From Uloborus plumipes (taxonomy: Eukaryota; Arthropoda; Arachnida; Araneae; Uloboridae): a stretch of DNA of 64,000 nt. A program made the translations under genes and the position numbers. The stretch lies in assembly GCA_038373865.1 (NCBI GenBank), contig JAXGGA010001598.1:62001-126000 (forward strand), read 5' to 3'. Each line of letters begins with the position of its first letter. The stretch's first letter is position 1. Under the pieces are notes generated by a model. It saw only the letters and a list, made by a program, of their open reading frames with translations. It was not told where the DNA came from and made no database searches. Shown here piece after piece: positions 1 through 12,949 of this stretch.

Positions 1-59
1 TCTTGAGAAGTGAATATTTAAATTTTCCAAATTGTGATGCATATTTAATTTAAAGAGGT

Positions 60-640
60 TTTTTCTGCATTAAGGAGGGGGGGGGGCAGTCGCTGCATTT
101 TATCTATATTTGTAATACTTATTTTCATTGAACTAATCTTTATGAGGGTGGGGGATACCACGAAATATATTATGTTAAAATTCTGTTTCTTAGGGGAGAG
201 ATAGTCTTTTCATTTTTTGAATAAAACTTGAAAGCTTTTTTTTTTTTTTTGTGTGTGTGTGTTGGGGGTGGGGGTATGTTTTTCTTGTGGTGTTGCGTAT
301 TTTGGTTTCGTTATTTTTTCATCAGAAGAGGAGGTTTTTCTTGTTATTGAAAGAAATGTGTATTTTAATTAAGTTCCAATTTCCTTTTTTGAAAGGTGGA
401 TTTAAAATTATTTTATTGTTTCAATTCACTCATTTTTCTTTACCGTGAACGGGTATTTCAATAAAATCATTTTTCTTCTGGAGAGGCAGGGGACTAATAT
501 TTTTCGAGTTAAAATAAGTCGCATTTAAATTAAATTCCTTTTTTCCGACTGAGAGGGATTTTAATGTTGCTTTAATCGTATCATTCAAAAACAAAATCCT
601 TTGAGGGAGGGGGATTTTTTTCTAATTGTATTAGGCACTT
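60..640. repeat. Degenerate G-rich tandem-like repeat
   Basis: G-runs (for example GGAGGGGGGGGGG near 75 and TGAGGGAGGGGGAT near 602) recur every 50-110 bases between T-rich segments such as AATTAAATTCCTTTTTT. All the G-runs lie on the plus strand. The pattern looks like a decayed minisatellite. A short reading frame at 251-448 lies inside it and is not a gene. Confidence 0.4.
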
Positions 641-650
641 AATTGTTGAT

Positions 651-2654
651 TAACATTGAAGAAAAGTTGTGAAAAACAGCTAAGATATCGATGCGAAAGC
701 TACCAAAGCATAAGAAAATGCGTAATGAAAACGCGCATTTTCTATAATTAAATCGGCTCTAATATTGCCCATTTTAAAATAAGAGCTTCCTGAAACTATG
801 CTGTAACTATTTTTCTCATTGGTTGTTTTTCCCAAGAATTATAAGTCTGTGAAACACAATTGTAAACTGTATGGTTTCTATTCATTTGCTTACATTACAA
901 CTAATATTTATTCGCAAAATGATTTCGTCTTACTATTTTTATATTTCTACTAGAACACGCCCTGAATTTGAAATTTCTTTGTGTTGCCGCTTAATTTCAA
1001 ATTTCGTGTAATCGTGAACACAAAAATGCTTCCTAATCTCATCAATTTAAGGATAAGAAAAAAAGACAATCTTTTTATTTTAATTTTTCGCTAATACAAT
1101 GGGCTAAGTTCTGGAAAACTTCCCACTCACATCTTTTATGTCAATATGTTTTTCTACTTTTAAAGAGCTTCTATAAATTATAGACACACACATATGAAAT
1201 TAATTCCTGGTTATATATTCATACAGAAATCGAATTAAACGTCTTGGGTTGTTTTTTCCTATGTGTTTTGTTTTTAAAGCTTTATGTCAGTTAAAGAAAG
1301 TTTCAATCGCGCGCGCCAGGACTTCCATGGCCGAGCTGTAAAAACCCTTGATTCTAATTGGTTGCCCTAATTTCTATTTCTTCTCTCTTTAACGGTAATT
1401 CTTCTTGTGTTGTTCCTGCTTCAAAGTAAAAAAAAAAATGTACTGTATGTTAAATATAATATCAGCCTACTTAAGAAGCAATGACAACCCTCCTTCCCAC
1501 AGAAGTGGGACATAAAGCAGCAATAACAACAATCTCAAGTTTAAGATAAAAAAAAAAAAAAATCATTCTATAGCTATGCAATAAAAACTGAAGCATATTG
1601 CTTACTGAATACAAGATGTTTACAGAAAAAAAAAACGAAATATTGACAAATATATCACTCACAAACAAAATCATTTATTTCATTCAAGTTCATCTAAATA
1701 GTTCTTTATCGTCTTCATCCTTTCTTCCGGTAATTTGCTTTTTACACAGCGCAGCATATGCACCTGCATAGCTCAATTCATCGACTTTATGCAGAGTAAA
1801 GCTCAGTTAATTCTATCGTAAATGCTTTCTAATTTCGTACTTACTTTAATAGCGCCTTACACTTGAGCAGGGATTATCTTTTTGGTGCTTTACTGACACA
1901 AGTACTTATCTGTGTAAGCAGAAAAAATGTATGTTATTGGGTTACATCTAAAGCGAAAGAAAATAATCTTCACAAACATAAAACGCACCTGCCGCAGGCA
2001 TTTAAAAATCTTTGAGAACGAAAAACAGATGTTTTTAATATGCTCAGTAAATATAAAAGTATGATTTTGCTTAAAGTTTTTTTTTTCTTTTTGTTCAATC
2101 GGAAAAACATAGTTCTTTCTTTTTTTTCTTTTTTTGTTTATTTTTGCATTTTTAAATACATGCGATAAAATCAAATCGTTTGAATATTTCTCGCTCTTTG
2201 AACGTAAAATGGATGGCAGTTCGATATGAAATGTCGTTTGATATTAAAAATAGTTGAATGAATTAAAGACTATTTATAATGACTTGGTTTCAGAGTTCTA
2301 GTACATAAATATCCACTTGTGTTTATTCATATTTTTGCAATAAATGTAGTAAAACTTTATGCATCGCTTAGTTTTGTGAACGCGTTAACAAACACTTTGT
2401 ATTTAATGTAATTGCAACGTTCAGTTAATGATTCAAACAAATTTCATTCACAGAAAATCTGAAATAAGTTAAAGCGTGTAAAACACACATGCAGATATTG
2501 CTTGAAGTATTTTATTAGTAGATATAAAAGTAATGTTTGTGTAGAGAAACGAAGAAGGGTTGAACCATTTTTGACAAGTTGTGCCATATTTTGACTCTAT
2601 CTAATTTGATAGTATACTTCAAGTGAACCTTATGTATTTGTCGTATTTTCTAGG
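651..2654. other. AT-rich stretch without recognisable gene
   Basis: About 2 kb of AT-rich DNA with homopolymer runs. Only short low-complexity open frames occur (for example minus strand 1471-1674 and 1890-2174, rich in Phe, Lys and Ile codons). No domain, tRNA or terminal repeat was seen. Confidence 0.5.
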
Positions 2655-2656
2655 TA

Positions 2657-3767
2657 GGGCAAAGTAGCGCAAAGTGCAATAGCGGGACAAAATGAAATGA
2701 TAAAATATTTTCATAGTTTGCAGCACAACTCAATCTAGCAATATGTTAACCAAGTTCCTAGACATATGTAGTTAATTTCTGTCAAAAATAAAATCTTTCC
2801 GAAGATCTACGAAAAAAAGTATACAATTAATTTTCAAAATTTGTTACCATGATTTTAACATTCGTAATTTTTCAAAAATAGATTTTGTTATTATACAATT
2901 ATAAAATTTTTGCAATAATCATTTTAACTATTAATTGAGATCTACTAATGTCCAGTGCAATTCTTATTTAGTTTATATTTGACATGTTTTTATTTTAAAT
3001 GTTCAATGTAATTAGTCAAGTGCACGCGGCACAAAGTGGATGGGGCAAAGTGAAATAGCTTATTTCATTTGCTTATGCATTCATTTACTAAATCACGAAC
3101 GTTTTTCTTCATCTATTAATTTATTCAAGTTCTTTCACTTATTTATTCATACATTCACTTCTTATTTTGTTATTAATTTTTCATTTATTTTTCCCACGTA
3201 CTAATTAAAATAAATACATTAATTGGATTGTTTATTTATTTATTCGTTTTTTTTTCATTAATAATTCAGGCATTCGTTTATTTACGTATTCATATGATGA
3301 AAATTACTGTAACTCATCCAATCGAAAATGTTTCTTTACAAAATATTATATTTTTCACTTTGCCTCATGGTTTTTTGGAGTTAAAAAATTCTACTTTTTT
3401 TAAGGTGAAATATAACTGCGGAAAAAGATAAATAACATTTAAACTCAAGTTGTATTACAAAATATATTATTCCTTCTACGCGTACACTGATTTTTAGAAC
3501 AAATTTCTAATTTGTTCAGTTTAAAGCAGGTGAGTCACTTTAACTATAATAGAATGCAACTTATCTTGACACTGAACGTCACTACTGGCGGAGCCAATAA
3601 GATCTCACAAAAAGGCAGCGATCTCCTCTCATTCACCAAGTAGGCTGTGACGTTTTATCTATCTCGTTTTTCATAGGATAAAGTCACGCAAGCGTCACGC
3701 TGACGTCACTATGCTGTTGTCAAGAAAAGTTGCAGTGTAGTATAGTTCACTTTGCTCCACATTCCCC
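2657..3767. mobile_element. TA-flanked TIR DNA element, 1.1 kb
   Basis: The left end GGGCAAAGTAGCGCAAAGTG is matched in inverted orientation by the right end, whose reverse complement reads GGGGAATGTGGAGCAAAGTG. Both ends are flanked by TA (2655-2656 and 3768-3769). An internal phrase GGGGCAAAGTG recurs near 3041. No transposase is readable. TA duplication with about 20-25-bp imperfect terminal repeats fits a non-autonomous Tc1/mariner/pogo-type element; the superfamily is inferred from the duplication only. Confidence 0.6.
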
Positions 3768-3991
3768 TACTTTCCAAAAAGTTGTAGAAATATCGTGGAC
3801 GGTACTATCTGATTAAATTATTTTTTTCATGTTCTATTGAGAAAATTATTACGGCTGTTGGCTGAGAAGCAGATACATTTGCGACTTCTAGCATATCTCA
3901 TTATTTCGTCTATGAGAACCTATCTAAGTGGATAGTCATTACCGTTGAAAGATCGAGTTTTCATTTTGGAAATTTAAATGCCCACGTCATA

Positions 3992-4412
3992 CCCTAGCAG
4001 CATTATCTCATCGGACGATGATCGGCCATTCATCGAAACCCAAGAAAATTCTCATTGGCCGATGATCCAATATGTCTCATCGGCCAAACAGAATCAGAAC
4101 AACAAAATCCGATGAGTTTTGCTCGAAATACGATGAGATTTGGAGCAATTTACGAGGAGAACAGTCCTGTGCCGATGAATTTCATCGGGAAACTTGATCG
4201 GAAGGATATTGTTTTCCGATGGAATATAGCTCGGCTTATTTTCATCGGGAAAGTTGATCGGACGGATATCGCTTTCCGATGAAAAGTAGCTCATCGAAAA
4301 CCGTGCTCGGATACTGATCAGAACGATGTCATCGTGCGTTACGGGATCAGTTTACGAGGATTTATTTACAAAGATGGGCCGAGCAAAATCCGATGAGTTG
4401 ATGCTACTTGGG
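3992..4412. mobile_element. CATCGG-rich palindromic MITE, copy 1
   Basis: The ends are CCCTAGCAGCATTATCTCAT and, read inverted, CCCAAGTAGCATCAACTCAT, flanked by TA. The interior is a thicket of CATCGG/CCGATG and CGAGC words forming many short palindromes. Two other copies (61340-61762 and 62120-63434) share the ends and interior. An open frame at 4055-4282 and its counterpart in copy 2 are probably by-products of the 60-bp repeat phase. Non-autonomous DNA element of unassigned superfamily. Confidence 0.8.
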
Positions 4413-4414
4413 TA

Positions 4415-5009
4415 GACATAGCAACGGAACGTTGCATGAATGTGACATAAGCTTTAGAGAATGTTAGTGATGCAAAAATACGTGAGAGTTTTATCTTCAG
4501 AAAAAAGAGTCAAGATTTAAAATGCCTTAATTGGTGACTAAATACCAATTTTATGCCTGGAATATCAATGTTTGTTCTGGGTTCTTGTTAATGGATTTCG
4601 ATATAGTTGTTATCACAATTTAATATTATGATTTTTCTTTCCTAAGATTTCCACCCCTTTTCCACCTTATAATATTGGTAAAGGTACATAAAACGTTCAT
4701 AAAAGTAATATAACATGTTATCTAAAAACAGGTGATGTATCTTGTAAAAAAGTACAGCTCTGATGTTCAAAATGCTGATATTGTTTGCGTTAACGTTTTT
4801 TCTTTTCTTTTTTTATAATATACTGTTAAAAAATCGTCAAAAAAGGTGTTTTTTCTACTTTGGGACTTCTGAAAAATCAAAAGAAAGCACTGCATTTAAC
4901 TGAAAATTATAGGATAGGTGCCTAGAGTTACCAAACACACTCCCAAGCTTTTTCAAAATTATAATTTTTTTGTTAATTTTGAGTACAGCATAAGTCGATC
5001 ATTTTTTCC
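4415..5009. other. AT-rich spacer
   Basis: Nothing recognisable beyond simple A/T tracts. Confidence 0.4.
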
Positions 5010-5774
5010 GAGAATTCATTTCTGCCATGGATATACAGTCGGAGTCAAATAGCTGAAATCGAAGTTGTAGTCTAATGCTCTAAAATTTCTAAGCTTAGCA
5101 GTCGGTCATTTTTTACTCAAACCTACATTTTTCCATCAATACGGAGTAGGAGACGATGAGTTGGAGTTTGAGTTGAAGTGTCAGAGTCGTAGTATAGGGA
5201 AATCTAAGAATTGAAGTCAGTTTTTTCGCGAGCCTGCATTTCTGCCATGGCTGCGAAGTTGGAGTCGAAGGCTCTAAAACTCTAAGAGACAGAATCATGC
5301 ATGTTTTTCCCAGCTTGCATTTCTGCAATGGCTACGGAATACTAGTCGAAGTGCAAGATTCGGGGTCTTTAAAACAACTTAATCGGAAAAATATTCCCCA
5401 CATTTTACATGAAGAGCATCTTCGAACGCAGTTTGTTTGAAGGAATCCCACCTTTCAGTTTGGGGTCTGCATTGTCTTCAATTTCCTCGTAGGCGCGGAT
5501 TTTAATTTTTTCCAACTGCTTAAAATTAAACAAAAAATTGCTCAAATAAAAAAAAGTGTAATACGAGAATAAGGTGTCCTCACTAAGATCCTTCGAACAA
5601 AAAATGCTTGTTCGAATCGGAATGTTCACTTAAAGTTTATTCGGGAGAGGGAGCAGGGCAGACGGAATGACAGACACAAGTTTTTTACCATGGCAAAATT
5701 GTGCTTTTTTATTTTTAATTTTATAGTACTAATTTGTTTTGCTTGTTTTTGGCTAATTAAATTATTATTAATAA

Positions 5775-5836
<62 letters not shown>

Positions 5837-5925
5837 TTATTATTAAATTAATTTTGGCTAATTAAATTAATATAATGCTTTTATTTCTTTCTTTTATTTT
5901 AAGGGTAAAGTTGGCTAAAAAGCAT
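5010..5925. repeat. Dispersed repeat family, copy A
   Basis: It begins with iterated phrases (CATTTCTGCCATGG followed by GGAGTCGAAG-like words near 5020, 5245 and 5318). It then has a segment with CCTTCGAACAAAAAA and GAATGTTCACTTAAAG, a GACAGACACAAG tract and an end AAAGTTGGCTAAAAA. The same order occurs at 7915-9245, which defines a family. An (AT)n palindrome lies inside this copy. The open frames here (minus 5113-5328 and 5405-5629) are not supported as genes. Element class unknown. Confidence 0.6.
5781..5830. repeat. (AT)n microsatellite in an AT palindrome
   Basis: About 25 TA units, flanked by mirror and inverted AATTATTATTAA-type sequence on both sides, so the segment can extrude as a cruciform. 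Confidence 0.9.
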
Positions 5926-5949
5926 GATGTAATTTTAGAAACCACTTGA

Positions 5950-6680
5950 ACCTCTATCGCACAAACTGCTTGACACTTGAATAACACACCTGACATAATT
6001 AATAAATGATGAATTAGTTTCCCATGACTCATTGTTGAAAAAAAAAAATTTAACTCATCCAATTTCAGAGAAATTAAGAATTTAAAGCCATTTTTTAAAC
6101 GATTAAAGGCGCTATAATTTTTCATAAACAGTTTTATTGATGTTCAAAAGGGGAAAAAATAGCTTTCACATGTTTATTCTATACAAAAATAACACTAATA
6201 AATAATACAACAAATACAATGGGTGATTAATCAATTGTTTAGAAAAAAAACCTGGTAAGTTTAAAAAACAGTCAAATCTCTAATTACAATGATTAACCAC
6301 ATGTAAATGTCAAAATTGACAACACTAATAAAGATGAATTAAATCGTGATATAAAGATTTCCAAATATAAAGCTTAACTTATTCCGTTAATAAAAATTTA
6401 AAATTTAATAGATTTAGTATATCGATCGTGTTGTATTAGTGTTTCACAGCTGTTATCAAAACTTTCAAAAGACAATTTTCTTCTTCATAAAGTAGGAAAA
6501 ACAACCAATTTCAAATGCAAGTTATTTGACAATTTATCTTATTTAAACTGACAGATTGACACTAAACCCCAAGTTCTCTTTCCAGTTTTTCAAAGACGCC
6601 TTTGTATTGCTAAACGCATTTAAAATGACCAAAAAAAAAAGGTCTTTTAGATTTTCAGGACAAGCGTTAAAATGATATTA
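5950..6680. repeat. Diverged duplicate segment, member 1
   Basis: Shared blocks with 18340-18700 in the same order and orientation include AAACTGACAG.TTGACACTAAA, CCCAAGTTC and GCATTTAAA (compare 6545-6630 with 18578-18665). This is an old duplication of noncoding DNA; no gene was recognised in either copy. Confidence 0.55.
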
Positions 6681-6689
6681 TACTTAAAG

Positions 6690-7914
6690 TCAGATAAAAT
6701 TTCTTATGATGGGTGGGGAGGGGAATATTTTAGTTTGAATCGCTCTCATGCCTAATCGCTGAATTAGAAAATGTATCATCATATTTGAAAATTGCGAATA
6801 AATAAATTCCAGTTACACACGATTATAGATATAGTTCTTCATCACTAGCCTTCATTCGTATTGCTGATGGCAATAGGTTTTTTTTTCTCACTATAGTTAT
6901 ATGTAAATAGTTCCCAATTTTGTACGCTGAAATTATACTAAACTTCATTTGAACAAACTTGTGGTTATGAGAAAAGAACTGGTGACTTGTTGTAACATCT
7001 TAAAAAGTTGAAATACCGGATCCCCGGTATTTCTGAGGCACCAGAACTTTAGATATTATTATTCATTATTAGAATAAATTACTGGCACAGTTTTTGAGAT
7101 GGCCAAAGGTTGATTTCTAATGATTGTCTTATATTTAGATGCTGTAGCTAGGTTTTCTTTCCACAAAGGACAATGACTCTCTCAAAATATTTTAGATACA
7201 CTACCACCTTATTAAAAATATTTATTTGAAGAAATTTAGGTGCTTGACTCTTTCGAGGGTCAATAAAACAACTTTCAGGATTACGGAGTCAACTACTAAA
7301 ACACGTACAGAATGACACACATTAAATGTCACAAAAAAATTATTATTACCATTTGATTGTAAATCAAAACAAATTATAACCATACTTTATGAATTAGTTT
7401 CTGAACTGTTTTTATAAGAGAACATAAAGAACTATCGGACCTTGTAATGAAACACATTCAACGATTTATCTCAACTTTTCAAGTTTCACTTACCTGAAAG
7501 TTTGAAACAAGTTTAACGATGTGGAAAATTCACTGCCAAATAAAGTAAATAAACGAATAAATAAAGTTTTGTCGCACCTTTTAAAGAATGTAACTGTTAC
7601 AGTTCTTCCGTAGAAAAAAACCTCAATCGTTTTCAAATAAAATAAAATAAATAAATAAATAAATAAATAAAAGTACAAAGAACATCAAAACACATTTTAT
7701 CAAACAAAGGGAAAAAAATGGTCCGTTAATAAAATGTCTCGAATTTCACTTTTAATCCGTTGCCAGTTGTTAAATATAAATAAAGTATAAAATGCTCTTG
7801 TGAATGAAAAATTTTTGTTCCAGAAAAAAAAATCGTCTGCCAAAAAAAAAAAAAAAAAGAAAAAAAAATAACAATAATGAATAAAATAAAACAAATGAAT
7901 AAATAAACAAAAAA
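6690..7914. other. AT-rich spacer with an (AAAT)n run
   Basis: No gene recognised. It contains a TCCCCGGTAT/ATACCGGATCC palindrome near 7013-7031 and the AAAT microsatellite at 7637-7672. The open frames on the minus strand (7490-7992) are low-complexity Phe/Ile/Tyr frames through A/T tracts. Confidence 0.4.
7637..7672. repeat. (AAAT)n microsatellite
   Basis: About eight AAAT/AAATA units. Confidence 0.85.
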
Positions 7915-9245
7915 TCTGTCTGCACAGTCCGTCTTTTTTTTTCTGAGCCTGCATTTCCGCCATGTTTTCGGAGTCGGAATCAGAGTCCTCACAGAAGATT
8001 ATTCAGAAAATTACTTTACAAACATTATTTATCAAAACCATTTTCTTACAAAGTTAGTTTGAAGGAAATCCTATTTTCAGTTCAGGATCAACATTCAACT
8101 TAAATCCCCCGTAGGCGCTAATGTTACATTTTTTTTCTGAACGGTTCAATATTGAGCAAAAAATGGTTCAAATAAAAAAAGCGAAGTATGGGAATGAGCC
8201 TCTCCGAGATCTTTCAAACAAAAAAAAAAGTTTATTCCACTCGGACGGTTCACTCAAAAGTTATTAGGTGGGGAAAGGTTGCTTGACCGGTTCAATGTTG
8301 AACGAAAAAATGTTCAAATTGAAAATTTAAATACGGTAGTGAAGTATCATTGCTGAGATCCTTCGAACAAAAAAAAAGTTTATTTAAATCGGACTGTTCA
8401 CTTAAAAGTTATTAGGGGTGACAGCTTGCTTGAACAGTTCAATAGTGAACGAAAAAATGTTCAAATGGAAAATTTAAATACGGTAATGAAGTATCCTTGC
8501 TGAGATCTTTGGAACAAAAAAAAAAAGTTTATTTAAATCGGACTGTTCACTCAAAAGTTATTAGGGGTGACAGCTTGCTTGAACGGTTCAATGTTGAACG
8601 AAAAAATGTTCAAATTGAAAATTTAAATACGGTGATGAAGTAACCTTGCTGAGATCCTTGGAACAAAAAAAAAAGTTTATTTAAATCGAACTGTTCACTC
8701 AAAAGTTATTAGGGGTGACAGATTGCTTGAGCGGTTCAATGTTGAACGAAAAACTGTTCAAATCGGAAATGTAAATACGGGAATTAAGTATCCTTGATAA
8801 GATCTTTCGAACAAAAAAAAGTTTTCAAATTGGACTGTTCGCTCAAAAGGAACAGGTTGTTTGAACGGTTCAAAGTTGAACCAAAAATTTTTCGAATCGA
8901 AAAATCAAATATGGGAATGAGCTGTACTCGCCGAGATCTTCCCAACAAAAAAAAGTTTGTCAAATTCGGAATGTTCATTCAAAAGTTATTAGGGGGTACA
9001 GACAGACCGACCGACAGACCGACCGACACAAATTCCCCATCTCAATACCCTACTTTCAAATTTTTAATTTTTCGATATTCATTTTACCTTTTTATTTCTT
9101 TTTGGCTTTTTTTTCGGACTTGGCGATATTTTTTTTAATTGGCGATATTTTTTTGACTTGGCGATATTTTTTAGATGCATTAAGCCACTTTTAATACTTT
9201 TTTCGTCTTTCTTTTATTTTTAACGGGAAAGTAGGCTAAAAACGA
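7915..9245. repeat. Dispersed repeat family, copy B
   Basis: It opens with GCATTTCCGCCATG and CGGAGTCGGAATCAGAGTC, passes through an internal tandem array (separate entry), a GACAGACCGACC tract (about 8999-9030), and ends with GGAAAGTAGGCTAAAAA. Copy A at 5010-5925 has the same order with a single unit instead of the array. Confidence 0.65.
8110..8998. repeat. Tandem array, about 147-bp period, about 6 units
   Basis: The phrase GTTCACTCAAAAGTTATTAG and close variants recur at about 8248, 8396, 8543, 8692, 8836 and 8968. Each is preceded by GAGATCCTTCGAAC-like and poly-A segments and followed by CGGTTCAATGTTGAACGAAA. The last units are more diverged. An open frame at 8794-9138 is a passenger. 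Confidence 0.85.
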
Positions 9246-9347
9246 GAGGAGACACAGTAGCGTCAAGTTACTGCACAAGAAAAAAACATATATATTTGTA
9301 TGGTTCTTTTTTCTTTTCTCCCATTAACCAGAAACATGAAAAAATTA

Positions 9348-11513
9348 GGAAAAAAGACCGCCTATATTGGACCCCCTAAGAACAGGAGGCCTGTGTCGCT
9401 CAATGTGAAGCAAAACAGAAATGAAAAATAAGGCATCGTAAACTAAATTTAATCAGGAACCGCCCTAGGAGCTTATATTTTCTGAAAATATGAAAATTAT
9501 TTAAAAAAAAATATCTTATAAAAAGTTGCAAAAGTTCAATTTAGGAATATATGCGTCTAAATTGAACCTTGCGCTACCTAAATTTGACCGTAAGAAGAAA
9601 TTATAGAATAATTTATATTTGAACTATACAGCTTTTTTCCAGGATTTGCAACAAAATTTCTTTTGCTTTGGCCTCACTTATTAGGCAGTGTTGATAAACT
9701 TGCCGATGGCATTTCATTCACTTAATCATGTTTTGCACTTCACCTCTATGATAAATATTGCAATAACAATTGTTTTGTGCAGTTTCTTGCTTCTTCTTGT
9801 GTGACTTTTTCTGCTCTATGCCTCTTTTATACGGCGTTAGAATTATTGCTGACATAGCCTTCCTTTTTGCTCCTTCTATTTTTTAGGCAAAGGTGATATG
9901 TGAACCGGCATTACAAATCATAATTAGAGTTGACAATCATGTTTTGATGGAAACTATCCACCGATTCTGCAGAACTTGTACTAATTTAAGTCGTAGCTAG
10001 TTCTTGTACATGGTGTACAACTTACACCGAACATGTAACCTGTTCAGTGTTCACTTTGAATACTTTTAACTGGACTACTTGCCTCTAATTCTGTTGCAGC
10101 CATTAAAAACATGTCATTAAAAACATGTCAATTATCAGGCTAAACTCGTGTTCTTTAGAATTAACTCACAGCTTTCGCCATGGCCTTGATTGCGGTTGGC
10201 CCATAAGAGTTATCATACAGTTCTCCTGAGCGATATTAGATAATGGAACTCATTAGATGTTCTCGCATCCATGTATCACATGCTCAATTAAAATATGTAG
10301 ACAGAGACTGAATAAAGACCACCTCTACGTGCATGATGTGCTTAAAGAGAAATTATTATTATATCGCTCTCGTTAGCCAGGTTTATTGCATCGATGTTCT
10401 TTATGCAAGTGCTGTGCCTATCCATTAATAGAAAGACGTTCTTTTTACATTGCTTGGATTAACAGTTTTGATGAAATGTTGTATCACTTGTGTGAATTAT
10501 CGTTTGTGATCCAACCTTTTTTTGAACAAGTATATTGCTCCCCAGGGAAGCGTTTACAATAAGTTCATACATGGAAAGTAATCTTTTGAAAATAAGCATG
10601 GGGAGCTTGAAATTCTGTTGCACTCATGTAGCAAATAACCAGTGTATTTTTACCACGTTCACCACTCATTACTACTCCAACCTGGTGTTTATCTCTATAC
10701 GTCAATATATTTTGGGGCTTTTGGACAATGAAAAGACCGGATTCATCTATATTGAACATTTTAGTAGCATATAAATTGTTTCCCTTTAAAATCGTTTTGA
10801 AAATATCGCTGAATTTCATATTTTTCTCTCGGTAAACCAGCATAAATTTTATTTAAGTTTATAAATATGTTTCACAACCTGAAACTGCAGCTTAATGGAT
10901 AAAGAGAAAAAAAAAACATACATTTTAAGAATTTGCAGCTTCTACTTGATAAAAATGTGCTTGATAACAAAGTTTAAATGAATATCGTGAATAGGTGTTA
11001 AAGTATGCTTTAAAGAATTTTAACTAAGCTATTAAATAAGACGAGTCACTTATTCTATGTTACGATTGATAAAAAGTCTTATTTAAAATCATAAATTTAA
11101 ATTAGACCACCGGTCCAATATACGGAAATTTTTTTGGTCCAATAAAGGAAAACACATTTTTTATTCTTCAGCTCATTGCTCTGTCAAAAATTATCACAAT
11201 CGGACATATAAATACATCAATGTAATCCTTATTAAACACATATTATAATACTGTAACAGCATTTTACCGCAATTCACAAGTTTTTGAGTTATCCTTATAG
11301 AAACAAGGTCACAAAAAAAGATTTCGCAAGTTTTCAACACAAATCAAGCCGTAACTCAAGCTAAACAGTTCGAAGACTGGTGAAACTTCATACACATTGA
11401 TTGTATTCCTAAAAATTCACATTTTTACTGTTAAAGTGTAGCACAGATCTCCGTACTAGATTTTAAGCAAGAGGTCCAATTTAAGCAGTGGTCCAATATA
11501 GGCCGTCTTCCCC
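9348..11513. mobile_element. pogo-like DNA transposon, copy 1 (decayed)
   Basis: The ends read AAGACCGCCTATATTGGACC and, inverted, GGGGAAGACGGCCTATATTG, flanked by TA (9346-9347 and 11514-11515). A second copy with the same ends lies at 55267-58046. Subterminal regions repeat the phrase GGTCCAAT several times (about 11113, 11133, 11473 and 11490). The centre carries a broken DDE transposase on the minus strand. TA duplication plus the DDE_1-type transposase place it with pogo/Tigger-type Tc1-mariner elements. Confidence 0.85.
10280..10843 (-). pseudogene. pogo/jerky-type DDE_1 transposase remnant
   Basis: The open part (10843 down to 10565, 92 aa) contains FNIDESGLFIVQKPQ, then KHQVGVVMSGERGKNTLV, then APHAYF. 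This matches the DDE_1 pattern of a first catalytic Asp in (F/Y)N(V/M)DETG, a QVG.VTS.ERG segment and PPMFIF. Beyond a frame break, about 10440-10360 reads VFLLMDRHSTCIKNIDAINL, which corresponds to the second-Asp motif (LLILDNHSSH.. family pattern) with Asn and the following residues altered. Stops and frameshifts separate the pieces, so no functional enzyme is encoded. Copy 2 keeps only part of this region. The family is known to bind its element's ends and cut and paste at TA. Confidence 0.8.
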
Positions 11514-11515
11514 TA

Positions 11516-12563
11516 TTATCTTACAGTCTATCATAATTACAGATGTTAAATACTTCCGAATGACTAAACTAAATGGTAGCGATACCCGAAAGAGACATAA
11601 TTTGGGTATTATGACAAGTAATGATAACATCACTGAACATTATTATGAACTTCATTTTTATTTGTAAAAATTAAAATTACGTGGGGAAAGGGGTCTTAGG
11701 AAGACATTTTTAAGTGTGACAAACACTCTCCATCAGTGTTTCTATGTAGAATAGACGGAACAGTAAATGGCCCCTCCCCAGTGAATGAATACTTCTCTTT
11801 AAAACAAAAATCGTTTAAAAACGTTTTTTATATGAACTGTCAGTTGAAAATTCCTTCTACACATTTCCAAAAAGCAAACGACTTGTAAATGTTGTTTTTT
11901 TTAATTGGTCGGGATTTATTCACTATAGTTCAAAGTCATTCAATTTATCGAGTTTTTTTTTTTTCCTCTCATTTCCCCAAAAGACCTGATGCAGAACCAT
12001 GGAAAATCTTGCAATTAAAAATGATAATAATAATAACACTTATCATCAAAAGTGGTTTTACTGTCATGAGACAATTGTTTCAGTTTTCTACTATTTTTAT
12101 ACATTTTTGAAAATGAAGTTTAGCTTAAGTATTTATTCATGGTTTGTCTACGCGGTGTTTCGCAACACTTTTTAGTGTGAACATTTTAAACATTTCTAGT
12201 ATAGGCAATTTAAAAAAAAAATGTTTGTTAAATGTATGCGAACGTACGCTGGTGTTACTCTTAAGTCTCTTAGTTAATGTTACATACGAAAGGTACGAAA
12301 TTTTAAAAATGGTTAAAACTCCTTTATCATAATAATTTATCACCAATGTACTATGTTAATCAACTTTATTTTACACTTTTACACATTTAGCGCAATCTGT
12401 GAGAACCGCTCTACACTACTTTAGAGAAACTTTAGAGTACTTAAGGAATAAATATAACGTAAAGTAATTAATATTTCAGTTTCTTGTTTCAGTCGAATAT
12501 TTGCAATGCCTTTCATCGGGTACACGGCTCTTATTACTGGCTAATTAGGTAAAAAAAATCCAG
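11516..12563. other. AT-rich spacer
   Basis: No gene recognised. Open frames at 11889-12110 (+) and 12137-12346 (both strands) lack any recognisable domain. Confidence 0.4.
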
Positions 12564-12565
12564 TA

Positions 12566-12793
12566 CCGTAAAGTCGGGTTACTTGGACCCACAAGGAGGC
12601 TAGTTGAGCCCACAGTAAAATGATAAAATCTGGGTTTGGTACTAGCATTAGAGACTGCAGAGTGCTTCTACCTAGAGGAGAAACGAGGAACTACGTGCAA
12701 GTCTTCAACTAATAAGTACCAAACCTAGATTTTATCATTTAACTGTAATGGGCTCAAGTAACCCCTTAGGGTCCAAGTAACCCGACTTTACGG
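12566..12793. mobile_element. CCGTAAAGTCGGG MITE, copy 1
   Basis: A 228-bp element with inverted ends CCGTAAAGTCGGGTTACTTG at both termini, flanked by TA. A copy of the same length and almost the same sequence lies at 51902-52129. The interior includes a second inverted pair (AAATCTGGGTTTGGTACTAG against TAGTACCAAACCTAGATTT; compare about 12627 and 12714). No coding capacity. Confidence 0.92.
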
Positions 12794-12949
12794 TAATAGA
12801 ATCGAAAAACATCATATTGCAAAATGCATGTAAGAAAAAAAGAAAAAGAAGAATTATTAAAATGAAGATGAGGATATGTCAATAATAAGGCAAAAATGAC
12901 AAGATGAAAAATTTTTGACTTTCATTAATTTTTAAGTTTAGTAATCATT

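Noticed and set aside
4105..4135. CCGATGAG...CGAAA words in CATCGG elements resembling a hammerhead core
   Set aside because: Position 4 of the core is wrong and stem II would be about one base pair; no stems I or III. Chance resemblance.
4055..4282. 75-codon frame in CATCGG copy 1, with a similar 72-codon frame in copy 2
   Set aside because: Both sit in palindromic repeat sequence of non-autonomous elements; the similarity follows from DNA homology, and no domain is visible.
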